Made by a program: the position numbers and the translations under genes. The notes below the pieces were generated by a model. The model was not told the origin of the DNA. It was given only the letters and a program-made list of their open reading frames with translations, and ran no database searches. From positions 1 through 42,064 of the forward strand of contig JAURVZ010000027.1 of the NCBI GenBank assembly GCA_030655215.1: a DNA stretch of 42,064 nt. Direction: 5' to 3'. This DNA comes from Pseudolabrys sp. (GTDB lineage Bacteria; Pseudomonadota; Alphaproteobacteria; Rhizobiales; Xanthobacteraceae). Below, in pieces: positions 1 through 9,368 of the stretch (position 1 is its first letter; each line of letters opens with the position of its first letter).

Positions 1-1550
1 GTGATGCCGGCGATCTTGATGTCCATCTGCAGCGAGGTAATGCCTTCCTCGGTGCCGGCGACCTTGAAGTCCATGTCGCCGAGATGATCTTCGTCGCCGA
101 GGATGTCGGAGAGAACCGCATAGCGCTCACCTTCGAGGATAAGGCCCATGGCGATGCCCGCGGTGGCGCGCTTCATCGGCACGCCCGCATCCATCAGCGC
201 CAGTGAGGCGCCGCAGACCGAAGCCATCGATGACGAACCGTTCGACTCGGTGATCTCGGACACGACGCGGATCGTGTACGGGAAGTCGAGCTTCGACGGC
301 AGCACCGGATGGATCGCGCGCCACGCAAGCTTGCCGTGGCCGATTTCGCGACGCTTGGTGCCGCCCATGCGGCCGGTTTCACCAACCGAGTAGGGAGGGA
401 AGTTGTAGTGCAGCAGGAACGATTCCTTGTAGGTGCCCTGCAGCGCGTCGATCCACTGTTCGTCCTCGCCGGTGCCGAGCGTGGTGACAACCAGCGCCTG
501 GGTTTCGCCGCGGGTGAACAGCGCCGAGCCGTGCGTACGCGGCAGAACGCCGGTCTGCACTTCGATGGCGCGGACGGTGGTGAGATCACGGCCGTCAATG
601 CGCTTCTTGGTGTCGAGCACGTTCCAGCGAACGATCTTGCCTTCGAGCTCCTTGAACACGCCGGCAACGCGCAGCTTCGGCGAGTCCGGATTTTCGACGC
701 CGCCCGGTGCGTAGTGCTCCATCACCTTCGCCTTGACGGCGGCGACGGCGTTCTGGCGCTCCTGCTTGGCCGGGATCGAATAGGCCGCGCGCAGCTCCTT
801 CTCGGCAATGCCGAGCATTTCCTTTTCGAGGGCCGAGTCGTCGGCAACCGAATGATCGCGCGGCTCCTTGGCGGCCTTCTCGGCCAGCTGGATGATCGCT
901 TCGATCACCGGCTGGAAGTGGCGATGGCCGAACATCACGGCGCCGAGCATGATGTCTTCGTTCAGTTCCTTGGCTTCCGATTCAACCATCAGCACGGCGT
1001 CGGCAGTGCCGGCGACGACGAGGTCGAGGGCGCTGTCGGTCATTTCGTCGAGCGTCGGGTTGAGGATGTATTCGCCATTGGCGAAGCCGACGCGGGCAGC
1101 GCCGATCGGGCCCATGAACGGGGCGCCCGACAGCGTCAGCGCGGCGGACGCGGCTACCAGCGCCAGGATGTCCGGATCGTTCTCTAGATCGTGCGACAGC
1201 GTGGTGACGACGATCTGCGTTTCGCAGCGCCAGCCATCGGCGAAGAGCGGGCGAACCGGGCGATCGATCAAGCGGGAAACCAAAGTTTCCTTTTCGGTCG
1301 GACGGCCTTCACGCTTGAAGTAGCCACCCGGTATGCGGCCGGCGGCGTAATACTTTTCCTGGTAGTCGACGGTCAGCGGCAGGAAGTCGACGCCGTCGCG
1401 CGGCTTCTTGGCGGCGACGACAGTGGCAAGCACGGTGGTGTCGCCATAGCTGGCGAACACGGCGCCGTCAGCCTGACGCGCAACGCGGCCGGTCTCGAGG
1501 ATGAGCGGACGCCCACCCCAATCGAGTTCAACGCGGTGAACTTTAAACAT
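1..1550 (-). CDS. pnp: Polyribonucleotide nucleotidyltransferase (PNPase), 3' end cut by window edge
   Basis: PNPase degrades RNA 3'-to-5' using phosphate and works in the RNA degradosome. About 516 codons are visible, starting at an ATG (1550) with a GAGAGA ribosome binding site; the reading frame stays open to the left edge, so the C-terminal KH and S1 domains (family total about 700 residues) lie outside. The N-terminus reads [19 protein letters not shown], typical of the family, followed by the first RNase PH domain, the alpha-helical linker and most of the second RNase PH domain. It lies directly downstream of rpsO, the order found in most proteobacteria, but a strong terminator separates them. 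Its 120-base leader carries two hairpins that could be RNase III targets. Identity is certain. Confidence 0.97.
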   Translation of the reverse strand, partial: MFKVHRVELDWGGRPLILETGRVARQADGAVFASYGDTTVLATVVAAKKPRDGVDFLPLTVDYQEKYYAAGRIPGGYFKREGRPTEKETLVSRLIDRPVRPLFADGWRCETQIVVTTLSHDLENDPDILALVAASAALTLSGAPFMGPIGAARVGFANGEYILNPTLDEMTDSALDLVVAGTADAVLMVESEAKELNEDIMLGAVMFGHRHFQPVIEAIIQLAEKAAKEPRDHSVADDSALEKEMLGIAEKELRAAYSIPAKQERQNAVAAVKAKVMEHYAPGGVENPDSPKLRVAGVFKELEGKIVRWNVLDTKKRIDGRDLTTVRAIEVQTGVLPRTHGSALFTRGETQALVVTTLGTGEDEQWIDALQGTYKESFLLHYNFPPYSVGETGRMGGTKRREIGHGKLAWRAIHPVLPSKLDFPYTIRVVSEITESNGSSSMASVCGASLALMDAGVPMKRATAGIAMGLILEGERYAVLSDILGDEDHLGDMDFKVAGTEEGITSLQMDIKIAGI

Positions 1551-1577
1551 TGTGATTTTCTCTCATGTCCCTGAGTG

Positions 1578-1630
1578 TCGATCGGCGCCATCGCCCATCG
1601 ACTTAAATGGCGGGCACGTCGTGCGCCCGC
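1578..1630 (-). promoter_or_regulatory. Two hairpins in the pnp leader
   Basis: Reading the minus strand, 1630-1610 folds into an 8-bp stem (one G-U pair) with a 5-base loop. Next, 1601-1578 folds into a 9-bp stem with one G-G mismatch and a 4-base loop. Both lie between the rpsO terminator and the pnp ribosome binding site. In enteric bacteria pnp autoregulates through RNase III cleavage of such leader stems; the same role here is inference. Confidence 0.45.
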
Positions 1631-1639
1631 TTCGAATGC

Positions 1640-1673
1640 AAAAAACGCGCGAGGCTTTTCAAAGCCCCGCGCG
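1640..1673 (-). terminator. Rho-independent terminator after rpsO
   Basis: On the minus strand a 12-bp GC-rich stem (CGCGCG then GGCTT, one G-U pair, loop TGAA) is followed at once by six T. It lies 10 bases past the rpsO stop codon. It should reduce read-through from the nusA-infB-rpsO operon into pnp. Confidence 0.88.
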
Positions 1674-1682
1674 TGAACTGAT

Positions 1683-1952
1683 TTAGCGGCGGATGCCGAG
1701 CTTCTCGATGATCGCCTTGTAGCGCGCTTCATCGATCTTCTTGAGATAGTCGAGCAGCGAGCGCCGCGTCTGAACCATCTTCAGCAAACCGCGCCGCGAA
1801 TGGTTATCCTTGGTGTGCTGCTTGAAATGGCTGGTCAGCGTATTGATGCGTTCCGACAGGATCGCAACCTGCACTTCCGGCGAGCCGGTATCATTCGCTG
1901 TGGTCGCATTGGCCTTGATGACTTCGGCCTTGCGTTCGGTCGTAAGCGACAT
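1683..1952 (-). CDS. rpsO: 30S ribosomal protein S15
   Basis: S15 binds 16S rRNA early in assembly of the 30S platform and contributes to a bridge with the 50S subunit. The 89-residue product has the standard length and pattern ([12 protein letters not shown], then [19 protein letters not shown] and [10 protein letters not shown], ending KLGIRR). The start ATG at 1952 follows AGAGGATAACCG, a good ribosome binding site placed inside the end of truB; only 3 bases separate the two genes. A strong terminator follows. In E. coli S15 represses its own translation; no pseudoknot was worked out here. Confidence 0.98.
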   Translation of the reverse strand: MSLTTERKAEVIKANATTANDTGSPEVQVAILSERINTLTSHFKQHTKDNHSRRGLLKMVQTRRSLLDYLKKIDEARYKAIIEKLGIRR

Positions 1953-1955
1953 CGG

Positions 1956-3005
1956 TTATCCTCTCTTCGGTCCGGCACTGCCCAACAGCCCGGCCAGGTT
2001 AAAAACACGCTTGGGGACGATTTCACCGCGGTCCATTTCGGCGAGGGCCAAGAGGCGGCCTTTCACCGTGACATAGACCGGACCGCGAAAATTGGGAGCG
2101 TCCCGTCCGCGCAACAAAACGGCTTGGCCCCGCTGGAGCCTTGCCGCATCACACCCGTCAACAGCCACCGCCGGGATGTCGTCCAGCGCGGTTTCAACGG
2201 GCATGAGCGCGTCGGCGAGGCTTCCCTCACCGGCAGCGGCTCTATGGCACAGAGCCTCCAAATCTTCCAGTAGAATCATGGTTTCGGGCGTAAACGACCC
2301 GACCGAGACCCGTCGCAGGGCGCTGACATGGCCGAAACAGCCCAGCGCCCGTCCGATATCGCGTGCCAGCGAGCGGACGTAAGTTCCCTTGCCGCATTCG
2401 GCCTCGAGCACCGCATGGTCGACATCTAGCTGCTCAACCAGCTCCAGACGGCCAATATCGACCGTCCGGGCCTTCAATTCGACCGTCTGGCCGTCGCGGG
2501 CGAGGTCATAGGCGCGTTCGCCCTCGATCTTGATGGCGGAGTACTGCGGCGGGATCTGCTCAATGGTGCCGACGTAATTCGGCAAAACTGCCCGGATTTC
2601 GTCGGCATTCGGCCTTTTGGCGTCCGAATGGGTTACTTTGCCTTCGGAATCGTCAGTATCCCGCTCTTCGCCCCATTGAATGGTAAAACGATACAGTTTG
2701 CGGCTGTCCTGGACGAACGGCACGGTTTTGGTGGCCTCGCCCAGCGCGATCGGCAGGCAGCCGGAGGCCAGCGGATCGAGCGTACCGGCATGGCCGGCGC
2801 GCTTGGCGGTGAACAGCCGCTTGATGACGCTGACTGCATGGGTCGAGGTCATGCCGACCGGCTTGTCGAGCACGACCCAGCCGTGGACGTCACGCTTGTC
2901 GCGCTTGAACTGCTTTTTCTTTTCGCGCGGGGCGTGGCCACCCTCGGGCACGGCCTCGAGCGGCGCCGCAGCCGGCGCCAGCAAGTCGTTGTCGATGTCG
3001 CTCAC
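1956..3005 (-). CDS. truB: tRNA pseudouridine(55) synthase TruB
   Basis: TruB converts U55 in the T-loop of tRNAs to pseudouridine. The 349-residue protein has the catalytic motif [12 protein letters not shown] with the active-site Asp at residue 77, and the upstream GMTSTHAV segment of the family. A charged N-terminal extension of about 35 residues precedes the core. The start is a GTG at 3005 whose last bases overlap the rbfA TGA stop (GTGA), which implies translational coupling. truB next to rbfA and rpsO is the common proteobacterial order, downstream of infB. Confidence 0.96.
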   Translation of the reverse strand: MSDIDNDLLAPAAAPLEAVPEGGHAPREKKKQFKRDKRDVHGWVVLDKPVGMTSTHAVSVIKRLFTAKRAGHAGTLDPLASGCLPIALGEATKTVPFVQDSRKLYRFTIQWGEERDTDDSEGKVTHSDAKRPNADEIRAVLPNYVGTIEQIPPQYSAIKIEGERAYDLARDGQTVELKARTVDIGRLELVEQLDVDHAVLEAECGKGTYVRSLARDIGRALGCFGHVSALRRVSVGSFTPETMILLEDLEALCHRAAAGEGSLADALMPVETALDDIPAVAVDGCDAARLQRGQAVLLRGRDAPNFRGPVYVTVKGRLLALAEMDRGEIVPKRVFNLAGLLGSAGPKRG

Positions 3006-3421
3006 TCGTCGTCCTTCTCAAGATCACGGCGCACTTCGGGCGAGCGCAACAACTTGTCGATGCGCTCGGCTTCCTCGAACCGGTTGTCGATGTGGAAGCG
3101 CAGGTCAGGCGCGAATTTCAAATTCACCGATTGGGCGACTTCGCCGCGCAGGTATTTCTTGTTGCGCTCGAGCGCGGCGACGACTTCCTCGGCATCGCGG
3201 CCGGCCAGCGGCATGACATAGACGGTGGCGAGACGCAGGTCGGGCGACATGCGCACTTCCGGCACCGTGATGAGATGGCCCTCGATGACCGGGTCATGCA
3301 CTTCGCCGCGCGCCAGCAGCGAGGCAACGGCGTGCCGCACCAGTTCACCGACGCGCAACTGACGTTGCGACTGGCCGGTCGGGCTCGCGCCTTCGCGCTT
3401 GGGTTTCTTGCTTCGTGACAT
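3002..3421 (-). CDS. rbfA: Ribosome-binding factor A
   Basis: RbfA binds the 30S subunit and helps mature the 5' end of 16S rRNA; it matters most in the cold. The product is 139 residues if translation starts at the ATG at 3421 ([11 protein letters not shown]), preceded by AGAGA at a suitable distance; a TTG two codons upstream is a weaker alternative. The body has the family pattern: [18 protein letters not shown], then [18 protein letters not shown] and [18 protein letters not shown]. It ends in a four-base overlap with truB. It is separated from infB by 141 bases holding a three-armed repeat. Confidence 0.95.
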   Translation of the reverse strand: MSRSKKPKREGASPTGQSQRQLRVGELVRHAVASLLARGEVHDPVIEGHLITVPEVRMSPDLRLATVYVMPLAGRDAEEVVAALERNKKYLRGEVAQSVNLKFAPDLRFHIDNRFEEAERIDKLLRSPEVRRDLEKDDE

Positions 3422-3436
3422 GTTCAATTCTCTGCG

Positions 3437-3511
3437 GTCATCGTCCGCGAAAGCGGACGATCCAGCCCTATGCGAGCAAGGGCTGGATACCGCGCCTTCG
3501 CGCGGTATGAC
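3437..3511. repeat. Three-armed palindromic intergenic repeat
   Basis: The element is bounded by GTCAT and ATGAC, which pair with each other. Inside are three successive hairpins: CGTCCGC-GAAA-GCGGACG (3442-3459), a 9-bp stem ATCCAGCCC/GGGCTGGAT (3460-3488), and TACCGCGC-CTTC-GCGCGGTA (3488-3507). The single-strand fold would be a cloverleaf. It looks like the REP/RPE-type mobile palindromes of Hyphomicrobiales. It sits inside an operon, between infB and rbfA, so it is transcribed and may affect mRNA stability. Confidence 0.75.
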
Positions 3512-3562
3512 GGTGGAAATAAGAGTGGAGCTAGATTTCTAGCGAAGCCGCGAGATTTGGAC

Positions 3563-6094
3563 TCACAGGCTGCGTTGAATCGTCTCCACCCGGTAACATT
3601 CGATGACATCGCCGGCGCGCATGTCCTGGTAGTTCTCGAAGGCCATGCCGCATTCCATGCCGGAAGACACTTCCTTGACGTCGTCCTTGAAGCGCTTGAG
3701 CTGCGAGAGCTTGCCTTCGTGGACAACGACGTTGTCGCGGATCAGGCGCACGCTGGCGCCGCGCTCGACATTGCCGTCGGTGACGCGGCAGCCGGCAATG
3801 TTGCCGACCTTCGACACCTTGAACACTTCGAGAATCTGCGCATTGCCGAGCATGGTTTCGCGAATGGTCGGCGGCAGCAGGCCGGACATGGCCTTTTTCA
3901 CGTCGTCGACCAGATCGTAGATGATGTTGTAGTAGCGGATTTCGATGCCGTTACGTTCGGCCGACTCGCGCGCTTCCTTGTTGGCGCGCACGTTGAAGGC
4001 GATGATCGGCACGCCGGACGCTTCAGCCAGCGTGACGTCGCTCTCCGAAATGCCGCCGACGCCGTCATGCAGCACGCGGGCCGTGACTTCGTCGGTGCCG
4101 AGCTTGTCGAGCGCGCCATTGATCGCTTCGAGCGAACCCTGCACGTCGGCCTTGATGACCAGCGGGAATTCCTTGCGGCCGCTTGTCTTCGCCTGCGCCA
4201 TCATCTGCTCGAGCGAGCCGCGCATGCCGGTCGTACGGGTCGAGGACTTCTCTCGCTTCTGGCGCGCACGGTAATCGGTGACTTCACGGGCACGCGCTTC
4301 GTTCTCGACAACAGCGAGACGATCGCCGGCATCCGGCGTACCGGAGAAGCCGAGCACTTCGACCGGAGTCGACGGGCCAGCGGTGGTGATGGTGACGCCG
4401 GTGTCGGACACGAGCGCACGGACGCGGCCCCATTCGGCGCCGGCAACAACCAGATCGCCGACCTTCAAAGTGCCGCGCTGCACGAGCACGGTGGCAACCG
4501 GACCACGGCCGCGATCGAGCTTGGCTTCGATCACGGTGCCTTCAGCCGGACGCGTTGCATTGGCCTTGAGGTCGAGGATTTCGGCCTGCAAACCAAGCAT
4601 TTCCAGCAGCTTGTCGATGTTCAGCTTCTTGGTCGCCGAGACTTCGACGTCAACCACATCGCCGCCGAGCGACTCGACTTGGATCTCGTGCTGCAGCAGT
4701 TCGGTGCGCACGCGATCCGGCTTGGAGTCCGGCTTGTCGATCTTGTTGATGGCGACGATGATCGGAACTTTGGCCGCCTTGGCGTGATGAATCGCTTCCA
4801 CCGTCTGCGGCATGACGCCGTCATCGGCAGCAACCACCAGCACGACAATGTCGGTGACCTTGGCGCCGCGCGCACGCATCGCCGTAAAGGCGGCATGGCC
4901 AGGCGTATCGATGAAGGTAATCTTGGCGCCGCCAGGCGACGTCACCTGATAGGCGCCGATGTGCTGGGTGATGCCACCGGCTTCGCCCGACACGACGTCG
5001 GCGGCGCGGATGGTATCGAGCAGCGATGTCTTGCCGTGATCGACGTGACCCATGACGGTGACAACCGGCGCGCGCGGCGTCATCGACTCCGCGCTGTCGG
5101 CAACGTCGAACAGGCCTTCTTCAACGTCGGCTTCGGCAACGCGGCGAACCGTGTGGCCCATTTCTTCAGCGATGATCTGCGCGGTATCGGCGTCGATCAC
5201 GTCGTTGATGGTGACCATCTGGCCTTGCTGCATCATCAAGCGGATGACGTCGACGGCGCGTTCCGACATGCGGTTGGCGAGATCGGCAATGGTGATGGCT
5301 TCAGGGATCGTCACCTCACGCACGAGCTTTTCCTTCGGCTCGTTGGAGGAGTGGCCCTTCAGGCGCTGGGTACGGCGGCGGAACGAAGCGACCGAACGTT
5401 CGCGCACTTCGTCGGCACGCAAAGCGGTGACCAGCGTGAGGCGGCCGCGTTCCTTCGGCGGCGCAGCGCGCGGCGCGGTCGGACGAGCGGTTGCCGGACG
5501 GGCAGCACCGGGCGCACCAGGACGGCGCGACACGCGGCTTTCGTCTTCTTCGGCTTCAAGCTTCGGACGGCCAGCAACGACCGGCTTCTTGGCTTCTTCT
5601 TCGGCAGCCGCACGCTTCTTGGCGACTTCGACAGCCTTGCGCTTGGTTTCTTCTTCAAGCTTGTGACGCGCATCTTCCTCGCGCTTGCGCGCTTCGGCGG
5701 CTTCACGTTCAGCCTGTTCAATGCCTTCCTTGGACGAGCGGCGGCGCGCTTCTTCCTCGGCGATCTTGCGCTCTTCAGCTTCGCGAACCTTGGAGTCGGC
5801 GAGCGCATGGGCGCGGGCGTTGCGCTCTTCCTCGGTCAAGGTGCGCAGCACGACGCCGGACTTCGGCTCCGGTGGCTTCGGCGCGGGCGCTGGAGCGGCG
5901 ACAACTTTCTTCGGTGCCTCGACCGGCGCCGGTTCTGGCTTGGCTTCACCACCGACCGTGCGGCGCTTCTTGACCTCAACCACGACCTGCTTGCTGCGGC
6001 CATGGCTGAAGCTCTGACGCACAACGCCAGTCTCTGTGCGCGGCTTAAGCGACAAAGTCAGTTTCTTTTCGCCAGGAGTTTTAGTGTCGCTCAT
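3563..6094 (-). CDS. infB: Translation initiation factor IF-2
   Basis: IF-2 is the GTPase that brings initiator fMet-tRNA to the 30S subunit and promotes joining of the 50S. The 843-residue protein has a long charged, Ala/Pro/Lys/Glu-rich N-terminal region (about residues 50-230) with predicted coiled coil. An IF2_N-type segment comes next, then the GTPase domain with G1 GHVDHGKTS (about 346-354), G3 DTPGHAAF and G4 NKID. Domains II to IV end in the usual cysteine-containing C-domain ([13 protein letters not shown]). The start ATG overlaps the ylxR stop by four bases. The N-terminal region gives long open frames on the other strand, which are artefacts. Confidence 0.98.
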   Translation of the reverse strand: MSDTKTPGEKKLTLSLKPRTETGVVRQSFSHGRSKQVVVEVKKRRTVGGEAKPEPAPVEAPKKVVAAPAPAPKPPEPKSGVVLRTLTEEERNARAHALADSKVREAEERKIAEEEARRRSSKEGIEQAEREAAEARKREEDARHKLEEETKRKAVEVAKKRAAAEEEAKKPVVAGRPKLEAEEDESRVSRRPGAPGAARPATARPTAPRAAPPKERGRLTLVTALRADEVRERSVASFRRRTQRLKGHSSNEPKEKLVREVTIPEAITIADLANRMSERAVDVIRLMMQQGQMVTINDVIDADTAQIIAEEMGHTVRRVAEADVEEGLFDVADSAESMTPRAPVVTVMGHVDHGKTSLLDTIRAADVVSGEAGGITQHIGAYQVTSPGGAKITFIDTPGHAAFTAMRARGAKVTDIVVLVVAADDGVMPQTVEAIHHAKAAKVPIIVAINKIDKPDSKPDRVRTELLQHEIQVESLGGDVVDVEVSATKKLNIDKLLEMLGLQAEILDLKANATRPAEGTVIEAKLDRGRGPVATVLVQRGTLKVGDLVVAGAEWGRVRALVSDTGVTITTAGPSTPVEVLGFSGTPDAGDRLAVVENEARAREVTDYRARQKREKSSTRTTGMRGSLEQMMAQAKTSGRKEFPLVIKADVQGSLEAINGALDKLGTDEVTARVLHDGVGGISESDVTLAEASGVPIIAFNVRANKEARESAERNGIEIRYYNIIYDLVDDVKKAMSGLLPPTIRETMLGNAQILEVFKVSKVGNIAGCRVTDGNVERGASVRLIRDNVVVHEGKLSQLKRFKDDVKEVSSGMECGMAFENYQDMRAGDVIECYRVETIQRSL

Positions 6095-6825
6095 TCCGTA
6101 CTGTTTCCTTGTGCACCATCCGTTGGCGCACTCAATTCGTTTGCACCGTCCGCCGGCGCAGTCGCGTTAGTATCAACGGGCAGGTTTCCGGTCCTGAAGC
6201 GCTGCAAGCGCGTAACGCGAGCGATAAAAGTTTCGCTCCCGGGGCCGGCAAGCAGGGCAGCATGTACCACATTTGGGCGGTTCAATGCCAAATCCAATTC
6301 AGTGCCGCCGAAGATAGAAATTACGGCGATTTCGCCCGTTTCGTCCTCCCGGGTACGCCGGAAGGCCTGCATCAGCTTGCGTTTGCCGTCCTCCGCCGCA
6401 TCCGAGGCGTGAATCAGGGCTTCCACCTCGCCATGGCCGAGCGCGGCCTCGACTTTGGCAAAACCGCCGATGACCGCGCCGGCCTTGCCGGCCATCGCCA
6501 GCGCATCGAGCGCGGCGCGGACCAGAAGACGGTCGGTTTCATCGGCCAGATCGCGCGAAACCTTCACATCGCGCTTGAAGCCGCGGGCGAAGACGTTGCG
6601 TTTGACGGCTTCCTCAATCGAGACCCGGCGCGCGGTAATCCAGATGCCGCGTCCCGGCAGTTTTCGTTTGACGTCGGGAACAACCTCACCGGCCGGCCCG
6701 ACGACAAAGCGGATCATGTCGGACACCGGCAAAAGAGTGCGGGTCAGCGCACAGAAGCGTTCCGCGCCCGCACCGACGCTGGTCGCGCCGCGGTCGAGTT
6801 CGCTGTCTTGTGCTGTGGCCAGCAT
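6091..6825 (-). CDS. YlxR (DUF448) / L7Ae-like RNA-binding fusion protein
   Basis: A 244-residue protein between nusA and infB, the usual place for YlxR-family (DUF448) RNA-binding proteins. Residues about 20-95 match Ylx[20 protein letters not shown], then [11 protein letters not shown] and VFARGFKR. Residues about 95-195 look like an L7Ae/YlxQ-type domain ([34 protein letters not shown]). Bacillus carries YlxR and YlxQ as two genes; here they are fused, as in other alphaproteobacteria. The tail is low in complexity. The gap to nusA is 20 bases and the stop overlaps infB by four. A role in transcription-translation or rRNA-linked RNA binding is inferred from context. Confidence 0.88.
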   Translation of the reverse strand: MLATAQDSELDRGATSVGAGAERFCALTRTLLPVSDMIRFVVGPAGEVVPDVKRKLPGRGIWITARRVSIEEAVKRNVFARGFKRDVKVSRDLADETDRLLVRAALDALAMAGKAGAVIGGFAKVEAALGHGEVEALIHASDAAEDGKRKLMQAFRRTREDETGEIAVISIFGGTELDLALNRPNVVHAALLAGPGSETFIARVTRLQRFRTGNLPVDTNATAPADGANELSAPTDGAQGNSTE

Positions 6826-6845
6826 TCCGATGTCGGTTTCTCCCT

Positions 6846-8432
6846 TTACGCCGCCGGCTCTTCTTCAGCCTTCGGCGCCAGCTCGGCTTCGGTGATCCAG
6901 CCGGCCTTCAGGCGGGCCTGCATGACAATGGCTTCGGCGTCTTCACGCGAAACATTGAGGCCATCGAAGTAACCGGCTTCGTGCTTGGTCTCGCCGTCCT
7001 TGCGTTCGGTCCAGCCGCAGAGATCGTCGGTGGCGCAACCGGCGAGATCTTCCACTGTCTTGACGCCATTTTCGCCGAGCTTGACGAGCATCGCCGAGGT
7101 AACGCCGGGCACGTCCCTGACTTCGTCTTCCACGCCCAGTTCCTTGCGCTTGTCGTCCAATTCGCTCTCCTGCTTGGATAGGTATTCCTTGGCGCGTTCC
7201 TGAAGTTCGCGCGCGGTGTCGTCATCGAAACCTTCGATGCCGGCGATTTCTTTTTCGTCGACCAGAGCGAGTTCCTCGATCGAGCCGAAGCCTTCGGCGG
7301 CGAGCAACTGGCCGACCACTTCATCGAGATTGAGCGCTTCGGTGAAGATCTTGGTGCGGGTTTCGAACTCGGCGGTGCGGCGCTCGGATTCTTCCTGCTC
7401 GGTCAGAATGTCGATGTCCCAGCCGGTGAGCTGCGACGCCAGACGCACGTTCTGACCGCGGCGGCCGATCGCAAGCGACAACTGGGCATCCGGCACGACG
7501 ACTTCAATACGTTCCTTGTCTTCATCGAGCACGACTTTGGCGACTTCAGCCGGCGCCAGCGCGTTGACGACGAAGGTGGCGATATCTTCCGACCACGGGA
7601 TGATGTCGATCTTTTCGCCCTGCAGTTCGTTCACCACGGCCTGCACGCGCGAACCACGCATACCGACGCAAGCGCCAACCGGATCGACGCTGGAATCGCG
7701 TGAAATCACGGCGATTTTGGCGCGCGAGCCCGGGTCGCGGGCAACGGCGCGGACTTCGACGATGCCGTCATAGATTTCCGGAACTTCCTGGGCGAACAGT
7801 TTGGCCGTGAACTGCGGATGCGTGCGCGACAGGAAAATCTGCGGGCCGCGCGGCTCGCGGCGCACGTCGTAAATGTAAGCGCGGATGCGGTCGCCGTTGC
7901 GGAACACTTCGCGCGGCAGCATTTCGTCCCGGCGGACGATGGCTTCGCCGCGGCCGAGATCGACAACCACATTGCCGTATTCGACGCGCTTGACGACGCC
8001 GTTGACGATTTCGCCGATGCGATCCTTGTACTCGGCGTACTGACGGTCACGCTCGGCTTCGCGCACTTTCTGCACGATGACCTGCTTGGCCGACTGCGCG
8101 GCGATGCGGCCGTATTCGAGCGGCGGCAGCGGATCGGCAATGGTGTCGCCAACCTGGGCGGCCGGGTGGCGCTTGCGCGCGTCTTCCAGCGTGATCTGGT
8201 TGGAGGAGTTCTCGACCGCCTCAGCGACCAGCATGTGCCGCGACAGGCGCAGCTCACCGGTCTTCGGTTCGATCTCGGCGTGCACGTCGGTCTCGGCGCC
8301 GTAGCGCGAGCGGGCCGCCTTGGCGATGGCGTCTTCCATCGCCGCAATGACGATGCCGCGGTCGATCGACTTTTCGCGAGCAACCGCATCGGCGATTTGC
8401 AACAGCTCGAGCCTGTTGGCGCTGACAGCCAT
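6846..8432 (-). CDS. nusA: Transcription termination/antitermination factor NusA
   Basis: NusA binds RNA polymerase and nascent RNA, controlling pausing, intrinsic termination and antitermination. The 528-residue product has the N-terminal polymerase-binding domain (residues 1-125), an S1 domain (about 135-200), and two KH domains (GACVGMRGSRVQAVVNEL and LAIGRRGQNVRLASQLTGWD). The C-terminal helix-hairpin-helix repeats and acidic tail (about 370-528) are typical of Proteobacteria. The ATG follows AAGGAGA at good spacing. It is 24 bases downstream of rimP, in an operon whose leader contains a terminator NusA itself may act on. Confidence 0.97.
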   Translation of the reverse strand: MAVSANRLELLQIADAVAREKSIDRGIVIAAMEDAIAKAARSRYGAETDVHAEIEPKTGELRLSRHMLVAEAVENSSNQITLEDARKRHPAAQVGDTIADPLPPLEYGRIAAQSAKQVIVQKVREAERDRQYAEYKDRIGEIVNGVVKRVEYGNVVVDLGRGEAIVRRDEMLPREVFRNGDRIRAYIYDVRREPRGPQIFLSRTHPQFTAKLFAQEVPEIYDGIVEVRAVARDPGSRAKIAVISRDSSVDPVGACVGMRGSRVQAVVNELQGEKIDIIPWSEDIATFVVNALAPAEVAKVVLDEDKERIEVVVPDAQLSLAIGRRGQNVRLASQLTGWDIDILTEQEESERRTAEFETRTKIFTEALNLDEVVGQLLAAEGFGSIEELALVDEKEIAGIEGFDDDTARELQERAKEYLSKQESELDDKRKELGVEDEVRDVPGVTSAMLVKLGENGVKTVEDLAGCATDDLCGWTERKDGETKHEAGYFDGLNVSREDAEAIVMQARLKAGWITEAELAPKAEEEPAA

Positions 8433-8456
8433 AGCTCAGTCTCCTTCTCTCAAGGT

Positions 8457-9140
8457 TTATCTTGCGGCGGCCGGTCCGGCTTTCTTGCCGGACTTGCTTG
8501 TGGACTTGTTGCGCCGTTGTTCTTTCTTCGCCTCGCGCAATTCGCGCTTGGCAGCCTTCTCCGCGCGCAAAGCCTGCGACACCAGTTCGTCGGTGAGCAC
8601 CAGCTTCGCTTCGCTCATGTCTGCTATCGGCAATGTGACGTCGGATGCGTCCTTGCCTTCGGTGGCGCTGTCGAGCGTCAACTTTGTCTTGTCGCCTTCG
8701 ACGCCGGCCAAGATGCCGCGGAAGCGCTTGCGGCCCTCGAAGGGCACGTCCATTTCGATCTTCACCAGATGACCGGCGAAGCGTTCAAAGTCGGATTTCC
8801 GCACCAGCGGGCGGTCGATGCCGGGCGAGGAGATTTCCAGGCGGTAGGCGCCATCCATCGGTTCATTGACGTCGAAAACCGGGGAGAGGGCGCGCGAGAT
8901 GGTTTCGCAGTCCTCGACCGTCATGGAACCGTCCGGACGCTCCGCCATAATCTGGATGGTAGGGTCTTCTGAGGCAGAAACCTTAACCCTTACAAGGCGA
9001 TAGCCCAATTGCTCGATAACCGGCTCGGCAATATTGGAGACACGGGCCGGTTGGCCGGGCTCGACAATCAGTCGGGGCTCGGTTGCTTCTGAAGCGGCGT
9101 GGGCGCCAGCTTCTGCCTGAAACGTCTCGCTTGGGACCAT
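8457..9140 (-). CDS. rimP: Ribosome maturation factor RimP
   Basis: RimP is needed for 30S subunit maturation. With the ATG at 9140 the product is 227 residues. It has the family core ([16 protein letters not shown], then [19 protein letters not shown] and [14 protein letters not shown]), the SH3-like C-domain ([18 protein letters not shown]) and a basic C-terminal tail. There is no clear Shine-Dalgarno sequence; the start lies 8 bases beyond the T-run of the leader terminator, so translation may be coupled to the antiterminated state. An in-frame start further upstream would run through the terminator stem and is unlikely. First gene of the nusA-infB operon. Confidence 0.93.
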   Translation of the reverse strand: MVPSETFQAEAGAHAASEATEPRLIVEPGQPARVSNIAEPVIEQLGYRLVRVKVSASEDPTIQIMAERPDGSMTVEDCETISRALSPVFDVNEPMDGAYRLEISSPGIDRPLVRKSDFERFAGHLVKIEMDVPFEGRKRFRGILAGVEGDKTKLTLDSATEGKDASDVTLPIADMSEAKLVLTDELVSQALRAEKAAKRELREAKKEQRRNKSTSKSGKKAGPAAAR

Positions 9141-9148
9141 GCTGTAAC

Positions 9149-9183
9149 AAAAAAGAGCGGGCTCCCCGGGGGAACCCACTCTC
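9149..9183 (-). terminator. Attenuator-like terminator in the rimP-nusA leader
   Basis: On the minus strand a 12- to 13-bp GC-rich stem (two G-U pairs) is followed by six T, ending 8 bases before the rimP ATG. It lies between the predicted promoter and the first gene, so it must be bypassed for the operon to be expressed. A 'rimP leader' with a 3' intrinsic terminator has been described computationally in alphaproteobacteria, and this matches its position. Control by NusA is inferred. Confidence 0.8.
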
Positions 9184-9222
9184 AAAACCCGATTTGGTTG
9201 TGAGGGTGTCTTAGTGACCGCG

Positions 9223-9250
9223 AATATAGCCGTTTTTCGGCCTCATGCAA
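9223..9250 (-). promoter_or_regulatory. Predicted promoter of the rimP-nusA-infB operon
   Basis: On the minus strand TTGCAT (9250-9245) and TATATT (9228-9223) are spaced by 16 bases. The transcript would start near 9216, giving a leader of roughly 75 bases that includes the terminator at 9183-9149. Confidence 0.55.
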
Positions 9251-9368
9251 GGGTTGAAAGCGTGTCGTGGGCCTCGCAAAGGCTAACCCTTCCTTCAGGA
9301 TATGCCCATAAATTCGCGCCGGTGCCCCGGTCTGGGGCATTTCACAGGCTATTTGTGTGGGTTTGAGT

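Noticed and set aside
3470..6412. A 980-codon open frame on the plus strand opposite infB
   Set aside because: It mirrors infB, whose GC-rich codons rarely give stops on the other strand. The translation is rich in Arg/His/Asp repeats and shows no family pattern.
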